Assembly: GCF_002086815.1 (NCBI RefSeq)
Contig: NZ_MVID01000001.1
Coordinates: forward strand, 372,001-436,000
DNA: 64,000 nt
Direction of reading: 5' to 3'
From: Mycolicibacterium parafortuitum
Lineage (GTDB): Bacteria; Actinomycetota; Actinomycetes; Mycobacteriales; Mycobacteriaceae
Of the stretch, positions 10,794-19,490 are shown piece by piece. The position numbers and the translations under genes were made by a program. The number at the start of each line of letters is the position of its first letter. The first letter of the stretch is position 1. The notes under the pieces were generated by a model. The model was not told the DNA's origin, made no database searches, and was given only the letters and a program-made list of their open reading frames with translations.

Positions 10794-12330
10794 CCGACGG
10801 CTGCAGTTCGTGGGAGGCCTTCGGGTCGTAGTTCTCCCAGAACGTCGCGTTCTTGATCCCGAGCGCCACCGGATCGAACACCGGGTCCAGACCCGCCTTC
10901 TTCTGCTTCTCGTAGTCCCACAGCGCCTTGTAGGCGGGTTTCTGCAAAATCAGGATTCCGATGATGTTCAACCAGGCCATCAGCCCGACACCGATGTCAC
11001 CGAGCACCCACGCCTCGGTCGCGGTCGAGACACACCCCATCACGACCGACACCAGGATCAGCGCCTGCAGCAGCATGGTCAGCGTCGCGCCGATCGTTCC
11101 GGGCAGGAATCGGACATCGATGGTGGCGAAGCGCCCGAGCATGAACCGCAGATTGGTCTCGGCCATGTAGTAGTACGCGACGATCGTGGTGAAGCAGAAG
11201 AACGCCAGCGACACCGCGATGAACGTCGAACCGGCGCCGTTCCAGAGGCTGTCGAAGCCCGCCTGCGCGTACGCGGGCCCGACCTCGACCGTCGTCGCGA
11301 GCAGTCCGCCTTCCGACAGCACCGCCCCCGACTCGCTCTCACCCTCGAACACCCGGTACGCGCCGGTCGACAGGATCAGGAAGCCGGTGGCCGAGCAGAT
11401 GAACAGCGTGTCGACGTACACCGCGAACGCCTGCACCAGACCCTGCTTGGCGGGGTGTGACACCTCGGCGGCCGCGGCCGCGTGCGGTCCGGTGCCCTGG
11501 CCCGCCTCATTGGAGTAGACGCCGCGTTTGACACCCCACATCACCGCGGAACCGAGGATGGCGCCGAACGTGGAGTCCAGGCCGAACGCGCTGGAGAAGA
11601 CCAGCTGGATCACCCCGGGCAGCGCGTCGATGTTGACCACGACGATGACCAGCGCGAGCACGATGTAGACGACGGCCATGAACGGCACCACGATCGACGC
11701 GAACGCCGCGATGCGCTTCACCCCGCCGATGATCACGAAGCCGAGCACGATCACGGTGCCGACGGCGACCCACCACTTGGAGAAGCCCCACGCCGAGTTC
11801 ATCGCCGAGGCCATCGAGTTCGACTGCACGCTCGGCAGCAGCAGACCACACGCCAGGATCGTCACCGCGGCGAACAGCAGACCGTACAGCTTGAAGAACG
11901 GCCGCGCCGCGGTGTGCTCGAACGCCTTGCTGAAGTAGTAGGCCGGTCCGCCGCGGTACTCGCCGGTGAGTCGGTCACGCGTCTTGTAGATCTGGCCCAG
12001 CGTGCACTCCACGAACGACGTGGACGCGCCGAGGAACGCCATCATCCACATCCAGAACAGCGCCCCTGGACCGCCGAACGCGATGGCGGTCGCGACACCG
12101 GCGATGTTGCCGGTGCCCACGCGTCCGGCCAGCGACATGGTCAGCGCCTGGAAGCTGGAGACCCCCGACGGGGACTTCTCGCCCCGCAACATCAGGCGGA
12201 TCATCTCGGGAACCTGTCTGACTTGGACAAGTCTGCTGCGGACGGAGAAGTAGATTCCGGTGGCCAGACAGAGATAGACGAGCGCGTTGCTCCATACGTA
12301 ACTGTTGACGGCGTCCAGGAATTCTGACAC
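10783..12330 (-). CDS. Sodium:alanine symporter family protein (AGCS)
   Basis: A 515-aa secondary transporter that should import alanine or glycine with Na+ (or H+). The family signatures are clear: SLAGRVGTGNIAGVATAIAFGG, GGPAYYF, and SNEAGQGTGPHAAAAAEVSHP. About ten hydrophobic segments are spread over the protein. It lies between the Rv3036c- and Rv3035-like genes, where M. tuberculosis has no such gene in my recollection, so it is an insertion or a loss in the tubercle bacillus. ATG 12330 is preceded by a 120-bp gap up to the end of the next gene, room for its own promoter. The 3' end overlaps the convergent TB22.2-like gene. Confidence 0.93.
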   Translation of the reverse strand: MSEFLDAVNSYVWSNALVYLCLATGIYFSVRSRLVQVRQVPEMIRLMLRGEKSPSGVSSFQALTMSLAGRVGTGNIAGVATAIAFGGPGALFWMWMMAFLGASTSFVECTLGQIYKTRDRLTGEYRGGPAYYFSKAFEHTAARPFFKLYGLLFAAVTILACGLLLPSVQSNSMASAMNSAWGFSKWWVAVGTVIVLGFVIIGGVKRIAAFASIVVPFMAVVYIVLALVIVVVNIDALPGVIQLVFSSAFGLDSTFGAILGSAVMWGVKRGVYSNEAGQGTGPHAAAAAEVSHPAKQGLVQAFAVYVDTLFICSATGFLILSTGAYRVFEGESESGAVLSEGGLLATTVEVGPAYAQAGFDSLWNGAGSTFIAVSLAFFCFTTIVAYYYMAETNLRFMLGRFATIDVRFLPGTIGATLTMLLQALILVSVVMGCVSTATEAWVLGDIGVGLMAWLNIIGILILQKPAYKALWDYEKQKKAGLDPVFDPVALGIKNATFWENYDPKASHELQPSARG

Positions 12331-12450
12331 GTAAACGACCCCTCTTCGTCGATTTTTCCGGCGATCCCCGCGTCCCCATGCTCGCAGGTACGGCGCCGGA
12401 CCGTGTTGCCCTCAGGTGAATTGGTCGTTAGTTACCCGGGCATCAAACGG

Positions 12451-13755
12451 TCATGCAGGGTCGAACCCGTAGACCTGTCCGTCGGAGGTGGCCACGACCA
12501 CGCGCCGGTCGTGCCCGACCGACACACCGACCGGCCAACCGCTGGCGTTGGGCAGGCGGTAGGTGTTGACAGGGTTGCCGTCGCCGAGGGTGAAGATCCG
12601 CAGGGCCAGGCCCGCCGACTCGCCCTCACCGTCCGGGATCACCGTGTAGCCGAGGCCGGCCAGGCTGGACGTCGTCAGCGGCGTGGTGTCCTCGCGGGTC
12701 CACACCTCCTCGCCGCCGGATGCGGTGTCGCGGATCGCGGTCAGCCGGGAACCGGGCCCGCCACCGGCGATGATCAGCCCATCGGGGGTCACCGACGGCG
12801 GGGTCTGCGCCAAATAGTCCAGCGGCACGGACCACTTCTCGGTGCCGTCGGCAGCGTTGATGGCCCACAGATGCTCGTCGCGGCCGTTGACGTACACCGT
12901 CGACCCGTCGGCCGACATCACCGGGCTGGCCAGCGGGCCACCACCGACCGCGTCGCTGGTCCACTCCCGGGTCAACAGTGGGGTCTGGCCCTGCTGGTAG
13001 CGCAGACCGACCAAAACCGGCTTCTCGGCGCCGGGCTCCCACAACGACAGCACGATCATGCCGGTGGTTTCGGAGAACGCCGGCGCCGCCGCCACCGGGC
13101 ACTCCGGACGGCCGAGACGGCAGTCGGCGAGACCGCGCTCGGAATCCCTCGGATCCACCCCGTCGACCAGGTCGAGGGAGGTGCCGGACACGGTGCCGCG
13201 GTGCGCGTCGAAGACCAGCACCTGGCCCAGATGCGTGACGGCCAGGAGCTGGCCCGGCGCCACCATCCGCGTGGTCAGCGGCAGGCCGATGACCGGTCGG
13301 CGCCACCGCACCCACTGGGTCGGGGGGAAGGACTGCAGCAGGCCGGGCTGGCCGATGTAGAGGTTGTCGAAGCCGTCGAACAACGGGCTCGCGATGCCGC
13401 CGCCCAGCACCAGCCGGGTGCACCAGCGCTGCCGGCCGCGGTTGTCGACCTCCCAGACCATCAACGAGCAGCCGCCCTCGGTCTGGGCGTTGACGGCCAG
13501 GTAGTTGCCCGAGCCGAGCGCCACCTGCGCGCCCAGGCTGCCCTTCACCGAGCGGCCCCAGTCCAGCTGCAGCGCTTCGGCCCCCTCGACTGGGGAGAAG
13601 CTGCTGTTGGCGGCGTCGTGGTACTGCGCCGACCAGCCGGTCGCCGCGCGGGCCTGCACCCAGGAATCGGTGTTGCCGCAGCCGGCGAGTACGACGGCGA
13701 GCATCGCCGTCCAAGCCACCACGATGATTCGCCGGAGCACGGGATCCCTTCTCAT
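12451..13755 (-). CDS. PQQ-like beta-propeller lipoprotein (Rv3035-like)
   Basis: A 434-aa exported lipoprotein. Residues 1-27 form a type II signal: MRRDPVLRR, a hydrophobic core and the lipobox LAGC. The mature chain has repeated WD/PQQ-like blades (for example YVNGRDEHLWAINAADGTEK and GQVYGFDPA at the C-terminus), like BamB-type propellers. No catalytic residues stand out; a scaffold role in the envelope is the likeliest. ATG 13755 is chosen because longer in-frame starts add a stretch without a signal and would overlap the divergent acyltransferase promoter. Confidence 0.83.
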   Translation of the reverse strand: MRRDPVLRRIIVVAWTAMLAVVLAGCGNTDSWVQARAATGWSAQYHDAANSSFSPVEGAEALQLDWGRSVKGSLGAQVALGSGNYLAVNAQTEGGCSLMVWEVDNRGRQRWCTRLVLGGGIASPLFDGFDNLYIGQPGLLQSFPPTQWVRWRRPVIGLPLTTRMVAPGQLLAVTHLGQVLVFDAHRGTVSGTSLDLVDGVDPRDSERGLADCRLGRPECPVAAAPAFSETTGMIVLSLWEPGAEKPVLVGLRYQQGQTPLLTREWTSDAVGGGPLASPVMSADGSTVYVNGRDEHLWAINAADGTEKWSVPLDYLAQTPPSVTPDGLIIAGGGPGSRLTAIRDTASGGEEVWTREDTTPLTTSSLAGLGYTVIPDGEGESAGLALRIFTLGDGNPVNTYRLPNASGWPVGVSVGHDRRVVVATSDGQVYGFDPA

Positions 13756-13841
13756 CACGTCGACGTCGAGCCCTCGTGAGGGTAACCGGTGGGTCCGGCG
13801 GAGGCCGGAAGCCGGGCCCCGGGATGTCACAGCCGAGCGCG

Positions 13842-13847
13842 TAGGCT
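13842..13847 (+). promoter_or_regulatory. Putative -10 (TAGGCT) for the acyltransferase gene
   Basis: TAGGCT ends 8 nt before ATG 13856, consistent with a leaderless or nearly leaderless transcript. Confidence 0.4.
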
Positions 13848-13855
13848 CTTCGGCC

Positions 13856-14596
13856 ATGACGACGATGTGGGGTGCACCGCTGCACAAACGCTGGCGGGGG
13901 TCGCGCTTGCGGGATCCACGTCAGGCCAAGTTCCTCACCGCGGCATCGCTGAGATGGGTGATCGCCAACCGCGCCTACACCCCGTGGTACCTGGTGCGGT
14001 ACTGGCGGCTGCTGAAGTTCAAGCTGACCAACCCGCACATCATCACCAGGGGCATGGTGTTCCTCGGCAAGGACGTCGAGATCCAGTCGACGCCGGAGCT
14101 GGCGCAGATGGAGATCGGCCGCTGGGTACACATCGGCGACAAGAACACCATCCGCTGCCACGAGGGGTCGCTGCGCATCGGCGACAAGGTGGTGCTCGGC
14201 CGCGACAACGTCATCAACACCTATCTGGACATCGAGCTCGGCGACTCCGTGCTGATGGCCGACTGGTGCTACATCTGCGACTTCGACCACAAGATGGACA
14301 GCATCGAGCTGCCCATCAAGGACCAGGGCATCGTCAAGGGACCGGTCCGCATCGGACCCGACACCTGGGTCGGTGTCAAGGTCAGCGTGCTGCGCAACAC
14401 CACGATCGGCCGCGGCTGCGTGCTCGGCTCCCACGCCGTGGTGCGCGGTGACATCCCGGACTTCTCCATCGCCGTCGGCGCCCCCGCCAAGGTGGTCAAG
14501 AACCGCAAGCTGTCCTGGGAGACCTCGGCGGCCGAGCGGGCCGAGCTGGCGGCTGCGCTCGCGGACATCGAACGCAAGAAGGCCGCGCAGAAGTAA
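13856..14596 (+). CDS. Left-handed beta-helix (hexapeptide) acyltransferase (Rv3034c-like)
   Basis: A 246-aa transferase with a left-handed beta-helix. Hexapeptide-type turns are seen in EIGRWVHIGDKNTIR, LRIGDKVVLGRDNVIN, VRIGPDTWVGVKVSVLRN and TTIGRGCVLGSHAVV, ending in the typical cap AVGAPAKVVKNRKL. Such enzymes move acetyl or other short acyl groups from CoA to sugars. It neighbours the methylglucose lipopolysaccharide genes, which carry acetyl and other short acyl groups, so a role there is a reasonable guess but not shown. Start ATG 13856 gives MTTMWGAPLHKRW; the methionine three codons later is an alternative. The 30-bp repeat array begins 15 bp after its stop. Confidence 0.85.
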   Translation: MTTMWGAPLHKRWRGSRLRDPRQAKFLTAASLRWVIANRAYTPWYLVRYWRLLKFKLTNPHIITRGMVFLGKDVEIQSTPELAQMEIGRWVHIGDKNTIRCHEGSLRIGDKVVLGRDNVINTYLDIELGDSVLMADWCYICDFDHKMDSIELPIKDQGIVKGPVRIGPDTWVGVKVSVLRNTTIGRGCVLGSHAVVRGDIPDFSIAVGAPAKVVKNRKLSWETSAAERAELAAALADIERKKAAQK

Positions 14597-14610
14597 CCGC
14601 TGTCGACGCG

Positions 14611-14873
14611 AGGATCAAGCGCTCATCAGTTGTTTCCTCTTCGCGCAAGCGCTCATCAGTTGTTTCTTCTTCGCGCAAGCGCTCATCAGTTGTTTCTTCT
14701 TCGCGCAAGCGCTCATCAGTTGTTTCTTCTTCGCGCAAGCGCTCATCAGTTGTTTCTTCTTCGCGCAAGCGCTCATCAGTTGTTTCTTCTTCGCGCAAGC
14801 GCTCATCAGTTGTTTCTTCTTCGCGCAAGCGCTCATCAGCGCTGTCTTTTCCTCTTCGCGCAAGCGCTCATCA
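14611..14873 (-). repeat. 30-bp tandem array of the MSACAK repeat
   Basis: Six identical 30-bp units occupy 14641-14820, with diverged units at 14611-14640 and 14821-14873. The 18-19-bp core is TTCGCGCAAGCGCTCATCA on the plus strand. On the minus strand every unit reads MSACAKKKQL. Minus-strand ATG 14871 shares its A with the TGA stop of the glycosyltransferase gene (TGATG) and gives an 11-codon ORF, whose stop again overlaps an ATG (14836) of a 73-codon ORF (to 14615) built of seven decapeptides. The array lies between convergent genes. There are no variable spacers, so it is not a CRISPR. Confidence 0.95.
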
Positions 14874-16103
14874 GCGCCCTGGCAGCGGGCGCTCCACGAT
14901 CGGCCTCCTCGACTGCGGCCGGCGCACCGCCCGCTTGGCCGCCAGATACACCTGCGCGGTCTCCGCGGCCACGGTATGCCACGCGAAATCTGAGGTCAGC
15001 CGCGCCCGTGCCGCGGCCGCGCGGTCCTGGGCGGCCTGCGGGGAATCGAGCACCGCGCGGATCGCGGTGGCCAGCGCGGTGACATCACCCGGGGGATAGG
15101 ACATCCCCGTGACGCCGTCGATCACGGCCTCGCCGAGCCCACCGGCCGTCGAGGTGACCAGAGGTGTGCCTGCTGCGGCGGCTTCGAGCGCGACGATGCC
15201 GAACGGTTCGTAGTGCGACGGCAGCACGGCAACGTCGGCCTGATGGAGGAGGCGCAGCAGCTCCTGATGATCCACGCGGCCAACGAAATTGGTCGCCTTG
15301 ACCACCTTGTGCTTGCGGGCCTGCTCGGTGAGGAAATCCAGTTGGGTGCCGTCTCCGGCGATGGTCAGCGTGGTGCCGGGATGGGTGCGGCGAATCTTGG
15401 GCAGCGCCGCGATCGCGTCGTGCACGCCCTTCTCGTACTCCAGGCGGCCGAAATACAGCAGCTCGGCAGGGCCCGCGTGGGACCGCCGCGGCGCGAACGG
15501 CCAGCCGTCGGTGTCGATGCCGTTCGGGATCACCGCGATGTCGGCGAGTTCCGGACCGAACAACGTGGTGATCTCGTCGCACATCGACGCCGAACAGGTG
15601 ATCAACGAGTCCGAGTCGCGCACCAGCCAGGACTCCAGCGCGTGCACCTGACGGCTCACCGGACCGGACACCCAGCCGGAGTGCCTGCCGGCCTCCGTCG
15701 CGTGGATCGTGGAAACCAGTGGCACGTCGAAGAACTGGGCCAGCGCCACCGCCGGATGGGCGACCAGCCAGTCGTGGGCGTGCACGAGGTCGGGACGCCA
15801 GTCACCCAACGCGAACCCGGCGCGGATCATCGCGTGCCCCATCGCCAGCACCCAGGCCATCATGTCGGTGCCGAACGCGAACTCGTGCGGGTCCTCGGCG
15901 GCCGCGATCACCCGCACGCCCTCGCAGATCTCGTCGGTGGTCGGGTGGCTCTGCGGGTCGGTGCCCGTCGGGCGGCGGCTGAGCACGACAACCTCGTGGC
16001 CCGCATTCACCAGCTCGGTGGCCAGGTGGTGCACGTGGCGTCCGAGACCGCCGATCACCACCGGCGGGTACTCCCAGGAGACCAGCAGGATCTTCATCTT
16101 CAT
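14871..16103 (-). CDS. GT4 glycosyltransferase of methylglucose lipopolysaccharide synthesis (Rv3032-like)
   Basis: A 410-aa glycosyltransferase of family GT4 (glycogen synthase-like GT-B fold). Seen: the N-terminal donor/acceptor loop WEYPPVVIGGLGRHVHHL, the linker PNGIDTDGWPF, YFGRLEYEKGV, and the EX7E-type catalytic motif HYEPFGIVALEAA. The M. tuberculosis orthologue is an alpha-1,4-glucosyltransferase that elongates 6-O-methylglucose lipopolysaccharide and contributes to capsular glucan; this function is taken from the family. ATG 16103 overlaps the GH57 stop as ATGA; a second ATG follows two codons later. The stop at 14871-14873 abuts the repeat array. Confidence 0.9.
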   Translation of the reverse strand: MKMKILLVSWEYPPVVIGGLGRHVHHLATELVNAGHEVVVLSRRPTGTDPQSHPTTDEICEGVRVIAAAEDPHEFAFGTDMMAWVLAMGHAMIRAGFALGDWRPDLVHAHDWLVAHPAVALAQFFDVPLVSTIHATEAGRHSGWVSGPVSRQVHALESWLVRDSDSLITCSASMCDEITTLFGPELADIAVIPNGIDTDGWPFAPRRSHAGPAELLYFGRLEYEKGVHDAIAALPKIRRTHPGTTLTIAGDGTQLDFLTEQARKHKVVKATNFVGRVDHQELLRLLHQADVAVLPSHYEPFGIVALEAAAAGTPLVTSTAGGLGEAVIDGVTGMSYPPGDVTALATAIRAVLDSPQAAQDRAAAARARLTSDFAWHTVAAETAQVYLAAKRAVRRPQSRRPIVERPLPGR

Positions 16104-17677
16104 GGGCCGGGCAGCCTCCGTGCGTCGAGCGCGCCGAACAGTCCGTCGGCGCGGTTCCAGCCCTCGGCGAGCCGCTGGGCCTGATCACGGCGACCCGCCG
16201 CCAGCGCCGCCGAGATCTCCCGCGTCGCATGGGCGTGCAGGTGTGCGCGGTAACGCGCGTAATCGGCCGCGGAGTCCTTGCTGACCATGAACGGCCAGTC
16301 GCTGGACACCGTCAACAGGGTCTCGCGCAGGATCTGGTCGGCGACGAAATCCCTTGGCGTCGGCGCATCCAGCGACGCCCGGTGGGCGAGTGCCTTGTCG
16401 ACGGTGCTCAACGCGGTGTCGACGACCTCGTTGTTGAGCCGCACCAGATCGGCAACCTTCTCGCCCGACCAGACCTGCCAGTCCTTGCCCGAACCCCAAG
16501 AGCTGGGCGGCAATTCGACCGGTGCGCCGACGTAGCCCGCGGTGATCGCATCTGAGAGCGTGCCGACCCGCACCCCGGCGGCGGGCAGCGCCCGCAACAC
16601 CCGTTCCAGCCACAGCGGACCCTCGTACCACCAGTGGCCGAACAGTTCGGTGTCGAACGCGGCGACCACGTGCGCGGGACGCCCGATGCGGGCACTCTCG
16701 GCCGTCAACCGGTCGCGCACCGTCTCGACGAAATCGGCCACATGGACGTCGACGGCGGCCGATGCACGGTCGAAGTCGTAGGGCGCCTTGGCATTCGAGG
16801 GCACGCTGCGACCCGTCACGCGCGCCGGCTTGAGGCCGGTGGCGTGGTCGTAGGTGTGGAAGTCGCGGTACGCCGCGTGACCCGGATAGCCGGACTTCGG
16901 CGACCACACGCGGTAACTGACCTGAAGATCCCGGCCGAACGCGACCACATCGGAGTCACCGACCGGCCGGCCCAGTGCGGTGTCGCCGCGCAGGGACGGC
17001 CCGTCGACCATGAAGTGGCTGACACCCGCTGCCGCGTAACCGGCCTCCATGCCGGGGGCGTACGCGCATTCGGGTGCCCAGATCCCGGTGGGCGAGTGGG
17101 CGAACCGCGCCCCGGCGTCGGCCAGTCCCTCGCGCAACGCGAACTCCCGCAGACGAGAGTTCAGCAACGGTTGGAACGGATGCGCCAGCGGGCCGCCGAG
17201 CAGTTCGATGACCTCGCCGTCGAGCAGTTCACGGAACACCGGGCTGCCGCCGTGACGCCACAGCGTGTCGAACTCGTCGAGCTCGCGTTCGGCCTCGGCG
17301 TACTCGCGGGCGCCGAAGCGGCGCAGCGCATCCGGTTCGGACGCGGGTGAGGCGCCCGGCTCCGCGCTGCGGGTGGACGCCGCCTCAAGGGCCCGCAGCT
17401 GCCAGTTCGCCAGCCAGTGGTGCATGCCCTGCAGGCAGTACGGGTCATCGAGCTGGGCGGCGACCACCGGTGTGACGCCGAGGGTCACCAGGTGGCGCCG
17501 GTTCTCGGCGGCCAGCGTGCGCAGCACCCGCACCAGCGGTAGGTACGCCGCCGACCACGACTGGTAGAGCCACTCCTCACCGACGGGCCAGCGGCCGTGA
17601 TGGGCCAGCCACGGCAGATGGGTGTGCAGGACCAGCGTGAAGAGCCCGGGGACGGGCTCCGCCGTCGAATCGGTCAC
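16100..17677 (-). CDS. GH57 alpha-glucan branching enzyme (Rv3031-like)
   Basis: A 525-aa glycoside hydrolase of family 57 (DUF1957 C-terminal domain). The catalytic nucleophile is in GIWAPECAYAPGME and the acid in AAFDTELFGHWWYEGP; the N-terminal LVLHTHLPWLAHHG is the first conserved region. It should form alpha-1,6 branches in methylglucose lipopolysaccharide or a related glucan. GTG 17677 is chosen because it overlaps the upstream methyltransferase stop (GTGA) and starts just before the GH57 domain; the frame stays open further upstream only as an out-of-frame reading of that gene. The three genes methyltransferase-GH57-GT4 form one operon with two 4-nt overlaps. Confidence 0.9.
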   Translation of the reverse strand: MTDSTAEPVPGLFTLVLHTHLPWLAHHGRWPVGEEWLYQSWSAAYLPLVRVLRTLAAENRRHLVTLGVTPVVAAQLDDPYCLQGMHHWLANWQLRALEAASTRSAEPGASPASEPDALRRFGAREYAEAERELDEFDTLWRHGGSPVFRELLDGEVIELLGGPLAHPFQPLLNSRLREFALREGLADAGARFAHSPTGIWAPECAYAPGMEAGYAAAGVSHFMVDGPSLRGDTALGRPVGDSDVVAFGRDLQVSYRVWSPKSGYPGHAAYRDFHTYDHATGLKPARVTGRSVPSNAKAPYDFDRASAAVDVHVADFVETVRDRLTAESARIGRPAHVVAAFDTELFGHWWYEGPLWLERVLRALPAAGVRVGTLSDAITAGYVGAPVELPPSSWGSGKDWQVWSGEKVADLVRLNNEVVDTALSTVDKALAHRASLDAPTPRDFVADQILRETLLTVSSDWPFMVSKDSAADYARYRAHLHAHATREISAALAAGRRDQAQRLAEGWNRADGLFGALDARRLPGP

Positions 17678-18450
17678 GGCCGCACCGCGATCGCGACCAG
17701 ATCCAGGCTGTCGTCGATCGGCCGGGTCTCGGACCCGGGGGCCAGGTCGAAGTGGTCGATGGTCACCGACTCCACGTCGGCGAGCAGCTCGGCCGGCCAC
17801 GGGGCGTCGGCCAGGGCGCGCGCGATCTGCGCGTCGATGATCGAACCGCCGTGGCGCGCGTCGAGCTCGGCGAGCCCGGGACCGTGGTACACCCCGAGCA
17901 TGGCCTCCATCCGGAACCCGGCGGCCTCCAGCAGTTCGGTCAGCTCCGCGGCGTTGAGCTCGCGGGTGTGGAACGGATTGACCGGGGTGTCGCGCCCGGG
18001 GGAGAAGGTGATGCGGTTCGGGGTCGACATCAGCAGCGTCCCGCCCGGGCGCAGCACCCGGGCGCACTCGGCGACGAACTGGCCCTGATCCCACAGATGC
18101 TCGATCACCTGGAAGTTGACCACCACGTCGACCGCGCCGTCCGGCAGCGGAAGCTCGGCCAGGTTGCCGTGACGCATGTCGACGCGCGGATACCGGGCCC
18201 GCACGTGCGCGACCGCGCTCTCGTCGTAGTCCAGGCCGATCACGCTGCGCGCCACGTCGGCGATCAGGTCGGCGCCGTAACCCTCACCGCTGCCGGCCTC
18301 CAGCACGTCGCGGTCACGGCAACGCTCGACCAGTCGTCGGTACACCACCTCGTGGCGGCGGAACCAGTAGTTCTCCTCGGCCAGGCCGGGGATGGTTCGT
18401 TCGCCGGTGAGAGGTAGTCCCGGATCGTCGTCGGTCACAGATGCGCTCAT
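17674..18450 (-). CDS. SAM-dependent methyltransferase of the MGLP operon (Rv3030-like)
   Basis: A 258-aa class I methyltransferase: VLEAGSGEGYGADLIADVA (motif I), IGLDYDESAV (motif II), VVNFQVIEHLWDQ and RVLRPGGTLLMSTPN. By synteny with Rv3030 it is expected to methylate a glucose residue of methylglucose lipopolysaccharide. It is the first gene of the operon; its ATG at 18450 lies 9 nt after a TAGCCT hexamer (minus strand of 18460-18465). The M. tuberculosis gene context (Rv3030-Rv3032) is kept intact. Confidence 0.87.
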   Translation of the reverse strand: MSASVTDDDPGLPLTGERTIPGLAEENYWFRRHEVVYRRLVERCRDRDVLEAGSGEGYGADLIADVARSVIGLDYDESAVAHVRARYPRVDMRHGNLAELPLPDGAVDVVVNFQVIEHLWDQGQFVAECARVLRPGGTLLMSTPNRITFSPGRDTPVNPFHTRELNAAELTELLEAAGFRMEAMLGVYHGPGLAELDARHGGSIIDAQIARALADAPWPAELLADVESVTIDHFDLAPGSETRPIDDSLDLVAIAVRP

Positions 18451-18459
18451 CAGAAAGGC

Positions 18460-18465
18460 AGGCTA
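18460..18465 (-). promoter_or_regulatory. Putative -10 (TAGCCT) of the MGLP operon
   Basis: On the minus strand TAGCCT ends 9 nt before the ATG at 18450. It faces away from the fixA promoter region. Confidence 0.4.
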
Positions 18466-18569
18466 ACCCGTAACCGACCGTAGGCGAACTCTTCGCATCG
18501 TCGTTGTGGTCGCCGCGCCGACAGATCGCAAACTTCGACCAGTTATGGTGTTCCTGCGTAGCGCCTGAA

Positions 18570-18585
18570 GTTACCCGTGGGTAAC
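18570..18585. promoter_or_regulatory. Perfect 16-bp palindrome upstream of fixAB
   Basis: GTTACCC-GT-GGGTAAC is an exact inverted repeat, 72 bp before the fixA ATG and within the fixA / methyltransferase divergent region. It looks like the operator of a dimeric (TetR-type) repressor. The regulator is not known to me. Confidence 0.55.
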
Positions 18586-18657
18586 ATGGGGTTGATTGCA
18601 TCAATCGTGGTATTGCAGGCCGGCCAACGGCCTCATCGAGGAGGACGAACCAGAGTC

Positions 18658-19449
18658 ATGACGAATATCGTGGTCCTGATCAAACAGGTCCCTGACACGT
18701 GGTCCGAGCGCAAGCTGTCCGAGGGTGACTGGACGCTCGACCGGGAGGCCGCCGACGCCGTACTCGACGAGATCAACGAGCGCGCCGTCGAAGAAGCGCT
18801 GCTCATCAAGGAGCGGGAAGGTGGAGACAGCACCGTCACCGTGCTGACCGCCGGTCCCGAGCGCGCCACCGAGGCCATCCGCAAGGCCCTGTCCATGGGT
18901 GCCGACAAGGCCGTGCACCTGCTCGACGACGGCCTGCACGGCTCCGACATGGTGCAGACGGGCTGGGCGCTGGCCCGCGCGCTGGGCACCATCGAGGGCA
19001 CCGAGCTGGTCATCGCCGGTAACGAGGCCACCGACGGCACCGGCGGCGCCGTGCCGGCGATCATCGCCGAGTACCTGGGCCTGCCGCAGCTGACCCACGT
19101 GCGCAAGCTGTCCGTCGAGAACGGCAAGGTCACCGCCGAGCGCGAGACCGACGACGGCGTGTTCACCCTCGAGGCATCGCTGCCCGCCGTGGTCAGCGTC
19201 AACGAGAAGATCAACGAGCCCCGCTTCCCGTCCTTCAAGGGCATCATGGCCGCGAAGAAGAAGGAAGTCACCACCCTGACGCTGGCCGAGATCGGCGTCG
19301 AGGCAGACGAGGTCGGCGTCGCCAACGCCGGTTCCAAGGTGCTGTCCTCGACCCCGAAGCCGCCGAAGACCGCAGGCGAGAAGGTCACCGACGAAGGCGA
19401 CGGCGGCACGAAGATCGCCGAGTACCTGGTCGGTCAGAAAATCATCTAG
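18658..19449 (+). CDS. fixA: Electron transfer flavoprotein, beta subunit
   Basis: 263 aa. With FixB it forms the ETF dimer that accepts electrons from acyl-CoA dehydrogenases and passes them to the respiratory chain. Family features: NIVVLIKQVPDT at the N-terminus, AVEEALLIKE, the AMP-binding region VIAGNEATDGTGGAVPAIIAEYLGLP, and MAAKKKEV (the recognition-loop region that interacts with partner dehydrogenases). ATG 18658 is set by GAGGAGG at 18638-18644, 13 nt upstream, and the family N-terminus. fixB follows after 41 bp. Confidence 0.95.
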   Translation: MTNIVVLIKQVPDTWSERKLSEGDWTLDREAADAVLDEINERAVEEALLIKEREGGDSTVTVLTAGPERATEAIRKALSMGADKAVHLLDDGLHGSDMVQTGWALARALGTIEGTELVIAGNEATDGTGGAVPAIIAEYLGLPQLTHVRKLSVENGKVTAERETDDGVFTLEASLPAVVSVNEKINEPRFPSFKGIMAAKKKEVTTLTLAEIGVEADEVGVANAGSKVLSSTPKPPKTAGEKVTDEGDGGTKIAEYLVGQKII

Positions 19450-19490
19450 CAGATCATTCCTTCTGGACTTGAGAAACGAGAGACATTTAC

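Noticed and set aside
14611..14873. Regular 30-bp repeats that could be taken for a CRISPR array
   Set aside because: Units are directly contiguous and identical, with no unique spacers, and no cas gene is in the window.
14373..15082. Plus-strand readings of the array encoding FAQALISCF or LRASAHQLF repeats
   Set aside because: They run out of frame through the acyltransferase and antisense to the GT4 gene; they come from the 30-bp period keeping all frames open.
18440..18452. GCGCTCATCAG at the start of the MGLP methyltransferase, matching the repeat core over 11 bp
   Set aside because: The match ends at the start codon region (MSA is a common start), and the CGCGCAA half of the core is missing.
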